Shown piece after piece: positions 37,179-44,985 of a DNA stretch of 64,000 bases; positions within the stretch are counted from its first letter, which is position 1; the number at the start of each line of letters is the position of its first letter. Source of the DNA: Streptomyces sp. NBC_00525 (GTDB lineage: Bacteria; Actinomycetota; Actinomycetes; Streptomycetales; Streptomycetaceae); contig NZ_CP107834.1 of the NCBI RefSeq assembly GCF_036346595.1, positions 868,001-932,000 on the forward strand, written 5' to 3'. The notes under the pieces were generated by a model. That model did no database searches and had not been told where the DNA came from. It saw only the letters and a list, made by a program, of their open reading frames with translations. The position numbers and the translations under genes are program-made.

Positions 37179-37940
37179 GTGACAGGCCCGGAAGCAACCC
37201 CTTCGTTCCGGCTGGCGTACGTCCCCGGAGTGACCCCCACCAAGTGGGTGCGGATCTGGAACGAGCGCCTGCCCGGCATTCCCCTGACCCTCGTCCAGGT
37301 AACGGCCGCCGAGGCCCAGGACCTGCTGCGCGCGGGCGAGGCCGACGCGGGGTTCCTCCGGCTGCCGGTCGCGGGCACCGATCTCAGCGCGATCCCGCTG
37401 TACACGGAGACGACGGTCGTCGTGGTGCCCAAGGACCATGTGATCGCGGCGGTGGACGAGCTGTCCGTCGCCGAGCTGGCCGACGAGATCGTGCTGCACC
37501 CGCTGGACGACTCGCTGGTCTGGGAGCGGCTGCCCGGCCGTCCCGCGGTCGAGCGGCCGGCCACCACGGCGGACGCCGTCGAGCTGGTCGCGGCGGGCAT
37601 CGGGGTGCTCGTCGTCCCGCAGTCGCTGGCCCGGCTGCACCACCGCAAGGACCTCACGTACCGGCCGCTGACGGACGCGCCCGAGTCGCGCGTGGCGCTG
37701 TCGTGGCCGCAGGAGAAGACCACCGACCAGGTGGAGGACTTCATCGGCATCGTCCGGGGCCGGACGGTGAACAGCTCGCGCGGCCGCGCGGGGACGCCCC
37801 CGGCCCAGCCGAAGACCAAGTCCAAGGACAAGGCCAAGGACAAGGCCAAGGGCTCGGGCCGTTCCGGCGGGGCCAAGGGGACGCGCGGCGCCAAGGGCGG
37901 CGCGGCCCCGAAGCGCGGCAGGCCGCGACGCAGGCCATGA
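37179..37940 (+). CDS. LysR-type substrate-binding domain without DNA-binding domain
   Basis: A 253-residue protein. FRLAYVPGVTPTKWVRIWNE and VGLV-type segments (LVAAGIGVLVVPQSLARL) are those of the LysR effector domain, a two-lobed periplasmic-binding-protein fold. The usual N-terminal winged HTH (about 85 residues) is absent and the 58-bp upstream gap has no room for it. Residues about 205-253 are a Lys/Gly/Arg/Pro-rich tail (KSKDKAKDKAKGSG, KRGRPRRRP) resembling AT-hook or nucleoid-protein tails. It may bind DNA by the tail or work with the divergent DUF5997 partner; both are inference. Confidence 0.8.
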   Translation: MTGPEATPSFRLAYVPGVTPTKWVRIWNERLPGIPLTLVQVTAAEAQDLLRAGEADAGFLRLPVAGTDLSAIPLYTETTVVVVPKDHVIAAVDELSVAELADEIVLHPLDDSLVWERLPGRPAVERPATTADAVELVAAGIGVLVVPQSLARLHHRKDLTYRPLTDAPESRVALSWPQEKTTDQVEDFIGIVRGRTVNSSRGRAGTPPAQPKTKSKDKAKDKAKGSGRSGGAKGTRGAKGGAAPKRGRPRRRP

Positions 37941-38096
37941 GGACGCGGGCCGGGCGCACGGCGCGGTGACCGGCGAGGCACGGTGCCGCAGGCCGGCGGG
38001 GCACGGGGCGGTACGCCGGCGAGGCACGGGCCGGGGCGGTACGCCGGCGGGCGGCCGGAGCGCGGTTGTCGCAGGCTCCTGGCAGCATCGGTGACC

Positions 38097-38609
38097 ATGA
38101 CACACACCGAACGCCCCATGCCGCCCCTCGACGCCGACGAACGCACCGGCCTGGAGAGCTGGCTCGACTTCTACCGGGCCACGGTCGCCCTGAAATGCGA
38201 GGGCCTCACCGACGAGCAGGCGCGCAGCGCCTCCGTACCGCCGTCGTCGCTGACGCTGATGGGGCTGGTGCAGCATCTCGCCGAGGTCGAGCGGAACTGG
38301 TTCCGCCGGGTCCTGACCGGCGAGGACGTCCCGCCGGTGCACGGCGGGCCGGATCGCCCCGAAGGCCACGACGGGGGCTTCGAGCTCGCCCCGGACGCCG
38401 GGTTCGCCGGGGCGCGGGCCGCCTGGCAGGAGGAGATCGCGGTGTCCCGCGCGGTGTGCGCCGAGCGGTCGCTGGAGGACTCGGCGCCGTTCATGGGCGG
38501 TGAGGTGAACCTCCGCTGGATCTACCACCACATGATCGGCGAGTACGCCCGGCACAGCGGTCACGCCGATCTGCTCCGGGAGCGGATCGACGGCGTCACC
38601 GGCGTCTGA
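38097..38609 (+). CDS. DinB-fold protein (DUF664)
   Basis: A 170-residue four-helix-bundle protein. The three metal-ligand histidines are visible in LVQHLAEVERNW and WIYHHMIGEYARHSGHADLL. Related proteins are thiol-dependent S-transferases using mycothiol or bacillithiol. ATG 38097 is used; GTG 38091 is possible. CAGCAT 8 nt upstream may be a leaderless -10. Confidence 0.85.
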   Translation: MTHTERPMPPLDADERTGLESWLDFYRATVALKCEGLTDEQARSASVPPSSLTLMGLVQHLAEVERNWFRRVLTGEDVPPVHGGPDRPEGHDGGFELAPDAGFAGARAAWQEEIAVSRAVCAERSLEDSAPFMGGEVNLRWIYHHMIGEYARHSGHADLLRERIDGVTGV

Positions 38610-38696
38610 GCCGCCGGGGCGCCAGGTGCCGGAAGGGACCGGGCCGAGGAAGGGGTGGGCGTCGGGGAACATCCGTGCGGATGTCAGGATGGTTGT

Positions 38697-39194
38697 ATGA
38701 CGAGCCAGGTTTACTTCGACATCACCATCAACGACGAGCCCGCCGGGCGGATCGTCTTCGATCTGTTCGACGACATCGTTCCCAAGACCGCCGAGAACTT
38801 CCGCCAGCTGGCGACCGGCCAGAACGGCTTCGGTTACAAGGGTTCCTCCTTCCACCGGGTCATCCCCGAGTTCATGCTCCAGGGCGGCGACTTCACCCGC
38901 GGTGACGGCACCGGCGGCAAGAGCATCTACGGCGAGAAGTTCGCCGACGAGAACTTCCAGCTGAAGCACACCAAGCCCGGCCAGCTCTCCATGGCCAACG
39001 CCGGCCGGAACACGAATGGGTCGCAGTTCTTCATCACGACCATCGTGACCTCGTGGCTGGACGGCAAGCACGTCGTCTTCGGCGAGGTCGCCGACGAGAC
39101 GAGCATGGCCCTGGTGAAGCGGATCGAGTCCTTCGGCTCGCAGAGCGGCCGCACCTCGGCGAAGATCACCATCGCCGACTCCGGGGTCCTCTGA
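38697..39194 (+). CDS. ppiA: peptidyl-prolyl cis-trans isomerase, cyclophilin type
   Basis: A 165-residue single-domain cyclophilin. The active-site segments [26 protein letters not shown] and [10 protein letters not shown] are complete. It lacks a signal peptide and so acts in the cytoplasm, speeding proline isomerisation during folding. CAGGAT 6 nt before the ATG suggests a leaderless start. It ends at a strong hairpin. Confidence 0.95.
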   Translation: MTSQVYFDITINDEPAGRIVFDLFDDIVPKTAENFRQLATGQNGFGYKGSSFHRVIPEFMLQGGDFTRGDGTGGKSIYGEKFADENFQLKHTKPGQLSMANAGRNTNGSQFFITTIVTSWLDGKHVVFGEVADETSMALVKRIESFGSQSGRTSAKITIADSGVL

Positions 39195-39230
39195 TTCCGA
39201 GCCCCCGTCCGCCAGTTCCCGGCTGACCGG

Positions 39231-39265
39231 AAGCGCCGCCCGACACCTCGCGTCGGGCGGCGCTT
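39231..39265 (+). terminator. terminator of ppiA
   Basis: A 14-bp stem (39231-39244 with 39252-39265) with a 7-nt loop, followed by TTCG, 36 nt after the stop. Confidence 0.88.
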
Positions 39266-39318
39266 TCGTCGTTCCCGGGGGCGCACGGGAGGTGCGGAAC
39301 GGCGCGCGACCCACCGAG

Positions 39319-39365
39319 TGTCAACTTTCAGTTGACACCTCGCGACTGTCAACTTACGGTTGACA
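39319..39365. promoter_or_regulatory. two 19-bp operator palindromes before the ClpC2-like gene
   Basis: TGTCAACTTTCAGTTGACA (39319-39337) and TGTCAACTTACGGTTGACA (39347-39365) are near-perfect inverted repeats with 28 bp between centres, so on nearly the same face plus half a turn. The second ends 1 nt before the ATG. Each half contains TTGACA, so a -35 box may also be hidden here. Confidence 0.8.
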
Positions 39366-39366
39366 C

Positions 39367-40122
39367 ATGACGAATCCCGTAGTTCCCACGACACCCGTGC
39401 GTCTCGACGACCTGATCGCGGCCATCAAGAAGGTGCACACCGACGCCCTGGACCAGCTCCAGGACGCCGTCATCGCCGCCGACCACCTCGGCGACGTCGC
39501 CGACCACCTGATCGGCCACTTCGTCGACCAGGCGCGCCGCTCCGGCGCCTCCTGGACCGACATCGGCAGGAGCATGGGCGTGACCCGCCAGGCGGCCCAG
39601 AAGCGCTTCGTCGCCAAGGACCCCGGCGACGGCACCGCGCTCGACCCCAGCCAGGGCTTCGGGCGCTTCACCCAGCGCGCCAAGAACGTGGTGATGGCGG
39701 CGCAGAACGAGGCGCGGGCGGCCGGCAACACCGAGATCGGCACCGAGCACCTGGTCCTGGGCCTGCTCAGCGAGCCCGAGGCACTGGCGGCGGCCTTCAT
39801 CAAGGCGCAGGGCGTGGTCCTGGACGCCGTCCGGCAGGCGGCGACCCAGGCGCTGCCCCCGGCATCGGACGGCGAGATCCCCGAGCTGATCCCGTACAAC
39901 GCCGACGCACGCAAGGCGCTGGAGCTGACCTTCCGCGAGGCCCTGCGCATGGGGCACAACTACATCGGCACCGAGCACATCCTGCTGGCCCTCATGGAGC
40001 ACGAGGACGGCTCGGGCGTCCTCAGCGGCCTCGGCCTCGACAAGGCGGCCGCCGAGCAGGCCATCGCCGAGGCGCTGTCCGTCCTCACGGCAGGCAGGGA
40101 GAACCCCGAGAACAAGGGCTGA
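39367..40122 (+). CDS. ClpC2-like protein: HTH plus Clp N-domain, no ATPase
   Basis: A 251-residue protein. Residues about 60-81 (GASWTDIGRSMGVTRQAAQK) read as a helix-turn-helix. Residues about 99-245 contain the two Clp_N repeats (FTQRAKNVVMAAQNEARAAG...GTEHLVLGLL and FREALRMGHNYIGTEHILLAL) found at the N-terminus of ClpC, but no AAA+ module follows. Size and layout match mycobacterial ClpC2 (about 250 residues), reported to sequester ClpC1-binding antibiotics and repress its own gene. The operator pair just upstream supports autoregulation. The start ATG is 1 nt from the second palindrome, so the mRNA is leaderless or nearly so. Confidence 0.85.
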   Translation: MTNPVVPTTPVRLDDLIAAIKKVHTDALDQLQDAVIAADHLGDVADHLIGHFVDQARRSGASWTDIGRSMGVTRQAAQKRFVAKDPGDGTALDPSQGFGRFTQRAKNVVMAAQNEARAAGNTEIGTEHLVLGLLSEPEALAAAFIKAQGVVLDAVRQAATQALPPASDGEIPELIPYNADARKALELTFREALRMGHNYIGTEHILLALMEHEDGSGVLSGLGLDKAAAEQAIAEALSVLTAGRENPENKG

Positions 40123-40141
40123 CCGGCTCCCGCCTCGCCGC

Positions 40142-40717
40142 TCAGCGCGTCCCGGTCTCCAGGCGCAGACTCCAGCGGCGCGGCAGCCCGGTCAGGGTGA
40201 CGGTGGACAGCGGGCCGACGTCCACGTTCCAGTACGAGGACGGCGGAGCCTTCAGCGCGTAGACGAGGGCGGCCCGGACGACGGCCGGTTCCGCGACGGC
40301 GACGATGGAGCCGTCGCAGGCCGGCCGGGTGTCCAGCCAGCCGCCGATCCGGGCGATGAAGGCGAGCAGCGGTTCGCCGCCGTGCGGGGCCGCGCGCGGG
40401 TCGGCCAGCCAGGCGTCCACGGCGGCCGGTTCGCGGGCGGTGACATCGGCGAGGGTGCGGCCGCGCCAGCGGCCCATGTCGCAGTCGCGGAGGGCCGGCT
40501 GGACCAGCGGATGGAAGCCGAGCGCCTCGCCGGTGGCGCGGCTGCGCGGGGTCGGCGAGCAGTAGCGCAGTTCCGCTGCGCCCAGGGACATCAGGGCCGG
40601 GTCCGCGAACCGGAGGGCGTAGCGGCCCGCCTCGTCGAGCGGCCGGTCGTCGTCGAAGCGCTCGGCGAGCAGGGACGAGCTGCGGGCCGCGGCGACGAGC
40701 GAGACGCGAACACTCAT
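40142..40717 (-). CDS. histidine-phosphatase-fold protein lacking catalytic histidines
   Basis: A 191-residue member of the phosphoglycerate-mutase-like fold. RYCSPTPRSRATGEALGF matches the family's S-P-x-x-R-A-x-x-T-A segment. However, the nucleophile motif RHG is replaced by ARS (LVAAARSSSLLAERF), and the second conserved histidine segment reads VAVAEPAVVRAALVYAL. It is therefore probably a pseudoenzyme with a binding or regulatory role. The ATG at 40717 has only a weak ribosome site. It is convergent with the ClpC2-like gene (19-bp gap). Confidence 0.8.
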   Translation of the reverse strand: MSVRVSLVAAARSSSLLAERFDDDRPLDEAGRYALRFADPALMSLGAAELRYCSPTPRSRATGEALGFHPLVQPALRDCDMGRWRGRTLADVTAREPAAVDAWLADPRAAPHGGEPLLAFIARIGGWLDTRPACDGSIVAVAEPAVVRAALVYALKAPPSSYWNVDVGPLSTVTLTGLPRRWSLRLETGTR

Positions 40718-40789
40718 GGGCGCGATCGTGCGACCGATCGCCGCCCCGGTCAAGAGTGCTGTCGCACACCCGTACGGTTCGGTGGGCCG

Positions 40790-42259
40790 TCAGTCGCCGG
40801 GCGGTACGGCGGCCGGGGTCTCCCGCCAGGCCGTACGCAGCCGGCGTACGCCCTCCGCGAGCTCGGCCGGTCCGGCGACGGAGGCGAAACTCAGCCGGAT
40901 GTGCGGGGCCGGGGGCTCGGCGCCGAAGTACGGCCGGCCCGGTGCGACGGCGACTCCGGCGCGCAGGGCCGCCTGGACCATGGCGGACTCGTCCGTCCGG
41001 CCGGCCTCGGAGCCGGGCAGGCTCAGCCAGAGGTAGCCGCCGCCCGCCGGGATGTGCGGCAGTCCCAGGCCGGGCAGGGCCTCGCGCAGCGCCGCCGTCA
41101 TCGCCGTGCACCGGGCCCCGAGTTCGGCGGCCACCGACCGCAGATGCCGGCCCCAGGCGGGCGAGCCGACCAGTTCGAGCGCGGTCTCCTGGAGCGGCCG
41201 GGGTACGAAGAAGCTGTCCACGAGCTGGATGGCCCGCAGCCGTTCCATGGCCGGGCCCCGGGCCGCGAGGGCGCCGACGCGCAGGCTGGGCGAGGCGGCC
41301 TTGGTGAGCGAGCGGGTGTGCACGACGACGCCGTCCGGGTCGTCGGCGGCCAGCGGCCGGGGCAGCGGGCCGGCGTCGTCGTGGGCGAGGAAGCGGGCGA
41401 AGTCGTCCTCGACGACGAAGGCGCCGGCCTGCCGGGCGATCCGGACGACCTCGGGGCGCCGGGCCGCGGACAGCACGGTGCCGGTGGGGTTCTGGAAGAG
41501 CGGCTGGCAGACGAGGACGCGGGCTCCGGTGGCGTCGAAGGCGGCGGTGAGCAGGTCGGGGCGGACGCCCTCGTGGTCCATGGGGACGGGCACGGGCCGC
41601 AGTCCGGTGGCGCGCGCGGCCGCCAGCATGCCCGGGTAGGTGGGCGACTCGACGAGCACCGGGGCGCCGGGCGGGGCGAGCGCCCGCAGCGCGGTGGCCA
41701 GGGCGCTCTGCCCGCCCGCGGTGATCAGCACGTCGGCGGCGCCGTGCGCGGGGCCGATGCCCCGCGCGAACCAGGCGCGCAGTTCGGTGAGCCCGTCCAG
41801 GGGCGGCCGGCTCCAGGCGCCGGGGCGGCGGCCGGCCCGGCCCAGCGCGGCGGCCAGGGCCCGTTCGGGCTGGAGCGAGGCGTGCAGATAGCCCCCGTTG
41901 AATTCGATGACCCCGGTGGGCGGGGCGGCGAGGCTGGCCAGCAGGCCGGAGGCGTCCACGCTGCGGGGCACCTCCGTGGACGCGCCGTCGCCGCTGAGCG
42001 AGACCTCCTGCCAGGAGGTGTCCCCGGCCGGGGGCGCCGTCCGCGGGGCCGGGCTCGCGCGGAAGGCGCCGGCGCCGGGGCGGGTGACGACGAGCCCTTC
42101 GGCGGCGAGCTGGGCGACGGCCCGCGACACGGTGACGGGGCTGGCCCGGAAGCGCTCGACGAGGGCCCGGCTGGACGGCAGCTTCTCGCCCGGCGAGTAG
42201 CGGTCTACCTCGGCGCGCAGAGCTGCGGCCAACTCCCCCACACTGCTACGCTCATTCAT
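40790..42259 (-). CDS. MocR-type regulator (GntR HTH + aminotransferase domain)
   Basis: A 489-residue protein. Residues 1-70 are a GntR winged helix (SSRALVERFRASPVTVSRAV). Residues about 120-485 are a fold-type I PLP domain (ESPTYPGMLAAARATG, FQNPTGTVLS, and the PLP lysine in HTRSLTKAASPSLR). Such regulators sense vitamin B6 or amino-compound ligands. Its start codon overlaps that of the divergent transporter, so it very likely controls that gene and itself. TATCCT 8 nt upstream suggests a leaderless mRNA. Confidence 0.9.
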   Translation of the reverse strand: MNERSSVGELAAALRAEVDRYSPGEKLPSSRALVERFRASPVTVSRAVAQLAAEGLVVTRPGAGAFRASPAPRTAPPAGDTSWQEVSLSGDGASTEVPRSVDASGLLASLAAPPTGVIEFNGGYLHASLQPERALAAALGRAGRRPGAWSRPPLDGLTELRAWFARGIGPAHGAADVLITAGGQSALATALRALAPPGAPVLVESPTYPGMLAAARATGLRPVPVPMDHEGVRPDLLTAAFDATGARVLVCQPLFQNPTGTVLSAARRPEVVRIARQAGAFVVEDDFARFLAHDDAGPLPRPLAADDPDGVVVHTRSLTKAASPSLRVGALAARGPAMERLRAIQLVDSFFVPRPLQETALELVGSPAWGRHLRSVAAELGARCTAMTAALREALPGLGLPHIPAGGGYLWLSLPGSEAGRTDESAMVQAALRAGVAVAPGRPYFGAEPPAPHIRLSFASVAGPAELAEGVRRLRTAWRETPAAVPPGD

Positions 42260-42273
42260 GAGAGCAGAGGATA
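42247..42273. promoter_or_regulatory. overlapping divergent promoters of mocR and the DMT gene
   Basis: TACGCT (42247-42252, plus) ends 5 nt before ATG 42258. TATCCT (minus strand, 42268-42273) ends 8 nt before ATG 42259. Each -10 lies just inside the other gene's 5' end. GATAGCG occurs at 42270-42276 and 42293-42299, possible MocR half-sites. Confidence 0.55.
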
Positions 42274-43226
42274 GCGCTACTACTGCGCGCACGATAGCGG
42301 TCGAGCCCGTCGGCACCGGCGCGCGGCGCCCCGCCCCGGACACGTTCCCGGCCCGTCCGGCGGCCCGGCGGGGCACCCTGCTCGCGCTGCTGGGCGTGGT
42401 GACCTTCTCGCTCACCTTCCCGTCCACGGTGTGGGGGCTGGAGAGCTTCGGCCCCTGGTCGCTGGTGGCGCTGCGCAGCCTGCTGGCGGCGGTGATCGCG
42501 GGCGGATTCCTGCTGGCGGGCCGGGTGCGGGTGCCGGCGCGTGAGCACTGGGCGGGGCTCGCGGTGGTGGCGGGCGGTGTGGTGGTCGGCTTCCCGCTGC
42601 TGACGACGCTGGCGCTGCGGACCTCGACGACCGCGCACGCCGCGGTGGTCGTCGGGCTGCTCCCGCTGACCACGGCCGTGCTGTCCTCGCTGCGGACCGG
42701 GGCGCGCCCGCCCCGTGCCTTCTGGGCGGCGGCGGTGGCCGGGGCGGCCGTGGTGATCGCGTTCACCCTGGCGCGCGGCGGCGGGGCGTTGTCCGGCGGG
42801 GACCTGTTCCTGTTCGGGGCGCTGCTGGCGTGCGCGGCCGGGTACACTGAGGGCGGCCGGCTGGCGAAGGTCATGCCGGGCTGGCAGGTGACCGGCTGGG
42901 CGCTGCTGCTGACCGTGCCGCTGATGTCGGCGGGGGCGGCCGTGGCGCTGGCGTACGAGCCGGTCCGGCCGACCGTGCACGGGATCGTGGGGCTGGTGTG
43001 GGTGGCGGCCGTGTCGACCTTCCTGGGTCTCTACGTCTGGTACCGGGGGATGGCCGAGATCGGGGTGCCCCGCGCCAGCCAGCTCCAGCTCGCGCAGCCG
43101 CTGCTGACCCTGTTCTGGTCGTACTTCCTGCTGGGCGAGCGGGTCGCGGCGGCGGCCCCGGTGGCGGCGGTCGCGGTACTGGTCTGCATCGCGCTCACCC
43201 AGCGCGCCGGCCGTACCCGGTCATAG
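42258..43226 (+). CDS. EamA/DMT-family transporter
   Basis: A 322-residue membrane protein with ten likely spans in two EamA halves; the second half contains WVAAVSTFLGLYVWYRGMAE and ASQLQLAQPLLTLFWSYFLL. DMT members export amino acids or metabolites. Divergent from the MocR regulator with start codons sharing CATG (42257-42260). The first 35 residues are polar (MRAEDSATTARTIAVEPVGT). Confidence 0.88.
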   Translation: MRAEDSATTARTIAVEPVGTGARRPAPDTFPARPAARRGTLLALLGVVTFSLTFPSTVWGLESFGPWSLVALRSLLAAVIAGGFLLAGRVRVPAREHWAGLAVVAGGVVVGFPLLTTLALRTSTTAHAAVVVGLLPLTTAVLSSLRTGARPPRAFWAAAVAGAAVVIAFTLARGGGALSGGDLFLFGALLACAAGYTEGGRLAKVMPGWQVTGWALLLTVPLMSAGAAVALAYEPVRPTVHGIVGLVWVAAVSTFLGLYVWYRGMAEIGVPRASQLQLAQPLLTLFWSYFLLGERVAAAAPVAAVAVLVCIALTQRAGRTRS

Positions 43227-43276
43227 ACTGGTGCCACGGCACGGCACCGCACGCCACCCGGAGGAGGTCACTCCCG

Positions 43277-43492
43277 ATGGAGGCACACACGGGCGACCGG
43301 CTGCTGACGCACGGCAGGACCGTGGGTCAGCACGACCGGGTCGCGGAGATCGTCGAAGTGCTCGGGGAACGGGGCGCTCCCCCGTACCGCGTCCGTTTCG
43401 AGGACGGACACGAACATCTGCTCGCACCGGGTCCGGACACCGTCGTCGAGCACACGGGCTGCGCGTCCGGCAAGGACCCGGACATCACCTGA
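43277..43492 (+). CDS. DUF1918-domain protein
   Basis: A 71-residue protein with the DUF1918 pattern: AHTGDRLLTHGRTVGQHDR, then AEIVEVLGERGAPPYRVRFE and DGHEHLLAPGPD. It is a small SH3-like beta barrel common in actinomycetes; function unknown. GGAGGAGG lies 10 nt before the ATG. Its last 8 bases overlap the end of the convergent hydrolase gene. Confidence 0.85.
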   Translation: MEAHTGDRLLTHGRTVGQHDRVAEIVEVLGERGAPPYRVRFEDGHEHLLAPGPDTVVEHTGCASGKDPDIT

Positions 43493-44774
43493 CGCCGCCC
43501 GGCGGCCTGGCACGCGACCGGTAGTGGTCGGCGACCAGCCGGTCCATGGCGCCGATCCGGTCCGCGGCCACGCTCTTCGCGGAGAAGTACACGTGGCCGC
43601 GGACCTGGTCGTACCGGGCCGCGAAGTCGAGGTGCCGGGAGAGTTCGGCCGGGTCCTGCCAGGCTTCCGGCTGGGCCGGGTCGCCGCACTTGTACAGGGC
43701 CTCGCCGATGAACAGGTCGACGCCCGTGCCGCGCACGGTCTCGGACCACCAGGGCACGAGCGCGGCGTAGTCGGCGGCCGGGTTGCCGATGTGCCAGTAC
43801 AGCTGCGGGACGACGTAGTCGATCCAGCCGTTCCTGATCCACCCTCGGGTGTCGGCGTACAGGTCGTCGTACGTCTGCACCCCGGCCCTGGTCGGTGAGC
43901 CCGCCGGGTCCGTGGCGGCGTTGCGCCAGACGCCGAAGGGGCTGATGCCGAACCGGACGCCGGGTTTCAGCGCGGTGAGCCGTTCGGCCGTCTCGCGCAC
44001 CAGCCGGTCCGTGTTGTCGCGGCGCCAGGCGGCCCGGTCGGGGAAGTCCGCGCCGTACTCCGTGTAGGCGGCGTCGTCCGCGAAATCCTGCCCGGCCACC
44101 GGGTACGGATAGAAGTAGTCGTCCCAGTGCACGGCGTCGACGTCGTACCGGCGGACCGCGTCGAACATCGCGTCCTGGACGAAGGAGCGGACCTCGGGCA
44201 GTCCGGGGTTGTAGTAGAGCCGCCCGCCGTAGGGCACCACCCAGCCGGGGTTCCGGCGGGCCGGGTGGGAGGCGGCCAGCCGGGCGGGGTCGGTGTGGTT
44301 GGCGACCCGGTACGGGTTGAACCAGGCGTGCAGTTCGAGGCCCCGGTCGTGCGCCTCGCGGACGGCGGTGCCCAGCGGGTCCCAGCCGGGGTCCTTGCCC
44401 TGGGTGCCGGTCAGGCACGCGGCCCACGGCTCGTACGGCGAGGGCCACAGCGCGTCGGCGGACGGGCGGACCTGGAGGAACACCGCGTTAAGCCGCCGGT
44501 CCACGGCCTCGTCCAGCCGGGCGGCCAGCTCGTCGCGCTGCGCGGCGGCGGACAGGCCGGGCCGCGAGGGCCAGTCCGTGTTGGCGACGGTCGCCAGCCA
44601 CATGCCGCGCAGCTCGCGGCGCACCATGTCCCGCTCACCGGCCGGGCCGGGCAGGGCCGCCCGCCCCCGGCCCGGCCGCGCGGCGGCGTCACCGGCCACC
44701 GAGGCCGCTCCCACCACCCCGGCGACCGTCCCGGCCGCACCGGTCACGAACCCTCTTCGGGCCACTCCTCGCAT
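43485..44774 (-). CDS. secreted GH10-like glycoside hydrolase (DUF187 / GHL10)
   Basis: A 429-residue exported protein. The N-terminus RRGFVTGAAGTVAGVVGAAS looks like a Tat signal. The catalytic barrel has the family start ELRGMWLATVANTDWPSRPG, LQVRPSADALWPSPYEPWAA, AWFNPYRVAN and VHWDDYFYPYP. Relatives act on glycan or polysaccharide, with the exact substrate unknown. The 211-bp gap to the next gene holds divergent promoters and no other gene. Confidence 0.85.
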   Translation of the reverse strand: MRGVARRGFVTGAAGTVAGVVGAASVAGDAAARPGRGRAALPGPAGERDMVRRELRGMWLATVANTDWPSRPGLSAAAQRDELAARLDEAVDRRLNAVFLQVRPSADALWPSPYEPWAACLTGTQGKDPGWDPLGTAVREAHDRGLELHAWFNPYRVANHTDPARLAASHPARRNPGWVVPYGGRLYYNPGLPEVRSFVQDAMFDAVRRYDVDAVHWDDYFYPYPVAGQDFADDAAYTEYGADFPDRAAWRRDNTDRLVRETAERLTALKPGVRFGISPFGVWRNAATDPAGSPTRAGVQTYDDLYADTRGWIRNGWIDYVVPQLYWHIGNPAADYAALVPWWSETVRGTGVDLFIGEALYKCGDPAQPEAWQDPAELSRHLDFAARYDQVRGHVYFSAKSVAADRIGAMDRLVADHYRSRARPPGGVR

Positions 44775-44985
44775 CGCGTCGCACCCGCTCTCTCTCCACG
44801 CACGTCCCCCCGCCCCGTATCTTCGTAGTACTGCCGGGCACGGAGGATGTCCTGTGCCGAGCATGCACGCCCCGGCCTGCCGTTCCCGGTAGGGCGCGGA
44901 GTAACGTCGGGGAGTCGTGGTGGAGCCCGGAACCAGACGGAAGCCGCCGAACGGGAACAGCGAAAGGCACGAGGTGACGGACTCT

